Shown here in pieces: positions 61,601 through 64,000 of a DNA stretch of 64,000 bases. Origin of the DNA: Leptospira kanakyensis (lineage in GTDB: Bacteria; Spirochaetota; Leptospiria; Leptospirales; Leptospiraceae); NCBI RefSeq assembly GCF_004769235.1, contig NZ_RQFG01000005.1:1054001-1118000 (forward strand), given 5' to 3'. The position numbers and the translations under genes were made by a program. The notes beneath the pieces are model-generated. The model had not been told where the DNA came from and ran no database searches. It saw only the letters and a program-made list of their open reading frames with translations. Numbering within the stretch: position 1 is the first letter of the stretch; the number at the start of each line of letters is the position of its first letter.

Positions 61601-62833
61601 TTACCACTTCTGGTACATTTGTTCTGCAAAACCAGCAAGGTCTTTTACTTCTAGTTTTGTGCCACCATCCAAGACCACATAACCATTGTAATGACCAAAA
61701 ACTTTATTTAGATAAGCTTCTGTTTTGAGTAGGTCTAAAATTTCTGGGAAACTAAAGTTTTGGTACAATTGTTTCAAAAATCCGATCATTCCTGCCAAGT
61801 CAATGTCAGAAGATAATAGATACACTGGTGTGAATTCTAATTCCAAACGACCTTCGTTACTCGTAAATTTCCAAGGTTTTTTATAGTCTAAAATATCGTA
61901 TTTCCAAGTGACTTTATCTAGTTTATGAACCTTTCCTTTGTAAACGATTCCATTTTCTGTGGCATTGTTTGGAATTCCAAAGCCGTATCCCAAATTCAAA
62001 CTGAGTAACTCACCTTGGACAAGGCCTGCTCCTGCTGCCCATAACCATTTATTTTTTTCAGGCCATGTCCCTCTTCCCCAGTCCAGTACCGCATAACTTT
62101 TGTGATTAAATTCGTAAGTAGTATTGTTGTATTGAATGGAACCTTTACAGATCAAACTCGGCATTTTGTATTCATAAAAGAATGTTGATTCCGAAAATGG
62201 AGTGATGACAGCAAGTGCCTCGGGAGCTTTTTCTTCTAATTCAAAATTTCCTTTGATGGATTCTGAATTAGAATCTCCTACGATTGAGTATTCGATGACT
62301 CTTTTTCCCTTTAATTTAGTAATTCGAATGAACTGATCACCCTTTTTGAATTCAATGGGATCTGTTGTATTGGTTGGAAAAAAGATTTCTCCTGGTCTTA
62401 CCAATTCTGTTTTGGAAAATAAAATCTTTCCTGTGGCAAAGTCCAAAAGTTCCACACTGCCCATTGCTAAATTTCCAATGTCTGTGACTGTGATGGCACC
62501 ACCAAACTTTTCATTGTAGAATGTATAATGTTCCCAACGTTTGTATCGTTTTGGATCTACTTTTATATAAGATTCATCAATTTGAAAGTATGGATATCTT
62601 GCCCAACCAGAAACATTCAACTTACCATCGTTTGACAATACTGGGATGGGACTTTTGATTTCTTTCTGTTGGGTTGGTTCCCTACCCGGTTCGGGAATCA
62701 AGTTAATGATTTTCCCATTTTGGTCTTTGGCTTCATTTGGTTCTAATTTTGAATTAGAACATGAATAGATTAGAAGAGATGATATCATGGCCATTCCAAT
62801 CAAGAACGGTAACATCAAATTTTTGTTTATCAT
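61601..62833 (-). CDS. DUF2804 lipoprotein
   Basis: From the ATG at 62833 (GGGGA upstream): MINKNLMLPFLIGMAMISSL then LIYSC, lipidated Cys at about residue 25. The mature domain shows DUF2804 features: SGWARYPYFQIDESYI, WEHYTFYNEKFGGAITVTDI, YAVLDWGRGTWPEKNKWLWA, LNLGYGFGIPNNATENG. DUF2804 is related to the DUF2804/hydroxyneurosporene-type lipocalin-like folds, and its function is unknown. The upstream ATG at 62884 would put 17 residues before the leader and is rejected. Confidence 0.85.
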   Translation of the reverse strand: MINKNLMLPFLIGMAMISSLLIYSCSNSKLEPNEAKDQNGKIINLIPEPGREPTQQKEIKSPIPVLSNDGKLNVSGWARYPYFQIDESYIKVDPKRYKRWEHYTFYNEKFGGAITVTDIGNLAMGSVELLDFATGKILFSKTELVRPGEIFFPTNTTDPIEFKKGDQFIRITKLKGKRVIEYSIVGDSNSESIKGNFELEEKAPEALAVITPFSESTFFYEYKMPSLICKGSIQYNNTTYEFNHKSYAVLDWGRGTWPEKNKWLWAAGAGLVQGELLSLNLGYGFGIPNNATENGIVYKGKVHKLDKVTWKYDILDYKKPWKFTSNEGRLELEFTPVYLLSSDIDLAGMIGFLKQLYQNFSFPEILDLLKTEAYLNKVFGHYNGYVVLDGGTKLEVKDLAGFAEQMYQKW

Positions 62834-63019
62834 TGGTTTTCCCCGTGAGTGGTTATGAGAACATTCACAGGTACGAATCGTCAATATTTCTTACAAATCA
62901 AAAGGAAATTCTGTATTAGAAAATTAAAATACAATAGGGAAAACTTTATGTTTTTGAATCAATATCAAATACTGCCGAAAGAAGATCGAATCCATGTCAT
63001 AAATCCAATGACAACAATC

Positions 63020-64000
63020 TCAATCCAAAACAACGTCGATAAAAAACGAATAACCTAATTCATTGACTTTAGAAAATACGATGACGTTCTTTTTTAATTC
63101 TTTATCCCAATAAGGATCACTGACCTGCCAATTTTCGGCATCACGGAATACTTGTTTCACATGTTTATAAAAGAACGGCATGTAAGACCAGTTTTTCTGT
63201 AACATGGATAGATTCTCAACAAATCCAAATTCATTGGTTCGAACATAGTATGGAGACACTTGGGTTCCCAACCAATCCGTGATGTACACTCGTTGGATCT
63301 TTTGATCTAATTTAAAAAAAGAATTTGGGTCAATGATCACACGATTTTCTAAAACTAAAGTTTTTAAAGAAAGTAAATTCAATTGGAGTTTGATATTCTT
63401 TTCAAATTCAATTTCCATCGCGACTTCTTTTCTTTTTTGTTCATGATACAACTGTAGATGTGGAACAACAGTATCACAGATAATTTGTTTATCATGATTT
63501 AGTTCCGACGGTCTTCCTAAAAAATATCCTTGTAAGAGACTCGCTCCCGAACTAATGGCACGGTATAATTCTTCTTCTGTTTCAATTCCTTCAAATAATA
63601 ACTGCGATCCAATACTTAATGAAATTTGTTTTAAGTATTCTAAGATGGATTGGAATTCTCTTTTTTCGATCGATTTTTTTAATAAATTCAAATCAATTTT
63701 GATGATATCTGGTTTGATAGCACCTAATCGCTCTAAGTTGGAAGATTCAGACCCAACGTCATCTAATGCAATTCCAAATCCTTGTTCACGTAATAGTTCA
63801 ACCCCTGCGGCCAAAACATCGGTTCCGTAACTTCCCGATTTTTCAGTGATCTCAATCACGATACGATTCAAAGGAATTCCATAACTATTCACTAAATCAG
63901 AGATAGGTAATGAATTCGAACGACTTTCTTCATATTCCAAAATCACTTGGTCAGGAGACATGTTCACAAATAATAGATCGTTCGTGGATTGGATTTTATT
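63020..64000 (-). CDS. EAL-domain protein with YkuI-like C-terminus, 5' part outside window
   Basis: The frame is open to the window edge. The EAL domain (visible from LLFVNMSPDQ) keeps the metal and catalytic positions: N in VNMSP, E in IVIEITE, DD in IALDDVGSES, K in PDIIKIDLN, E in LLFEGIETEEE, Q in LLQGYFLGRP. It is therefore probably an active c-di-GMP phosphodiesterase. The C-terminal 150 residues (RVYITDWLGTQVSPYYVRTN ... YSFFIDVVLD) look like the YkuI C-terminal PAS/Cache-like domain. The EAL signature itself lies beyond the edge. Confidence 0.88.
   Translation of the reverse strand, partial: NKIQSTNDLLFVNMSPDQVILEYEESRSNSLPISDLVNSYGIPLNRIVIEITEKSGSYGTDVLAAGVELLREQGFGIALDDVGSESSNLERLGAIKPDIIKIDLNLLKKSIEKREFQSILEYLKQISLSIGSQLLFEGIETEEELYRAISSGASLLQGYFLGRPSELNHDKQIICDTVVPHLQLYHEQKRKEVAMEIEFEKNIKLQLNLLSLKTLVLENRVIIDPNSFFKLDQKIQRVYITDWLGTQVSPYYVRTNEFGFVENLSMLQKNWSYMPFFYKHVKQVFRDAENWQVSDPYWDKELKKNVIVFSKVNELGYSFFIDVVLD

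Noticed and set aside
62849..63058. 69-codon forward frame between the DUF2804 and EAL genes
   Set aside because: It overlaps both reverse-strand genes at its ends and has no coding character.

Overview
The window looks like chromosomal DNA of a saprophytic-type Leptospira (Spirochaetota). The evidence is moderately low GC, many spirochaetal lipoproteins (hydrophobic leader ending in a loose lipobox Cys), two DUF1554 lipoproteins (a family I know mainly from Leptospira), a tmRNA whose tag reads ANNEFALAA, a MotB protein, two chemoreceptors, and frequent TTG/GTG starts. No rRNA or tRNA gene was seen. Species cannot be assigned from sequence reading alone.

Layout. 1-5.1 kb: a DUF1501 / DUF1549-DUF1553 pair, then a three-gene zinc-ribbon / unknown / SPFH-SHOCT operon. 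5.2-5.9 kb: an RHH-PIN toxin-antitoxin pair under a leaderless-looking promoter. 5.9-10.4 kb: a cNMP-patatin protein, a MATE exporter and an adenosine-deaminase-like enzyme. 10.4-14.4 kb: a KtrB/KtrA potassium uptake pair and a BtuF-like protein. 14.4-16.8 kb: an ExbB-ExbD-ExbD-TonB operon behind an 11-bp-periodic Pho-box-like promoter. 16.8-23.0 kb: a dispersed repeat, an AbrB/Doc-type toxin-antitoxin pair, a phasin-like protein with a large palindromic operator, an AraC regulator, DoxX, malic enzyme and an aquaglyceroporin.

23.0-27.6 kb is the most distinctive block. It is an AT-rich defence-like island with an OLD-type ATPase/TOPRIM nuclease followed by a tightly overlapping HNH protein, a small middle component and a DUF2326-type ABC ATPase. 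This matches the architecture of the predicted ABC-three-component (ABC-3C) conflict systems. 28.4-35.1 kb carries secreted or membrane proteins of unknown role, RDD, DUF2167, a GH25 lysozyme and MotB. 35.2-35.9 kb carries tmRNA, whose 3' end is duplicated 212 bp downstream around a GC-rich, highly structured element. 36.0-38.8 kb is an overlapping four-gene operon of membrane proteins, a metallophosphoesterase and an SRPBCC-like protein.

38.9-49 kb holds an MliC-like lipoprotein, a decayed SH3 lipoprotein gene (frameshift plus in-frame amber), an outer-membrane-like protein, a 1228-residue Ig/FN3 lipoprotein ending in seven 53-residue repeats, two DUF1554 paralogues, and a ParA fragment without its P-loop. 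49-56.7 kb has small stress/signalling-type genes, two copies of a 131-bp repeat, and a TetR regulator whose likely operator recurs inside the next gene (an alpha/beta hydrolase). 57-64 kb has a dCache chemoreceptor, an inverted copy of the 16.8-kb repeat, a beta-barrel porin preceded by three 11-bp-periodic Pho-like arrays, a DUF2804 lipoprotein and a partial EAL protein.

Functionally, the TonB operon and the porin share the same upstream motif grammar, which suggests they are co-induced, probably by phosphate limitation. All functions come from reading motifs and family memory. No database search was run.
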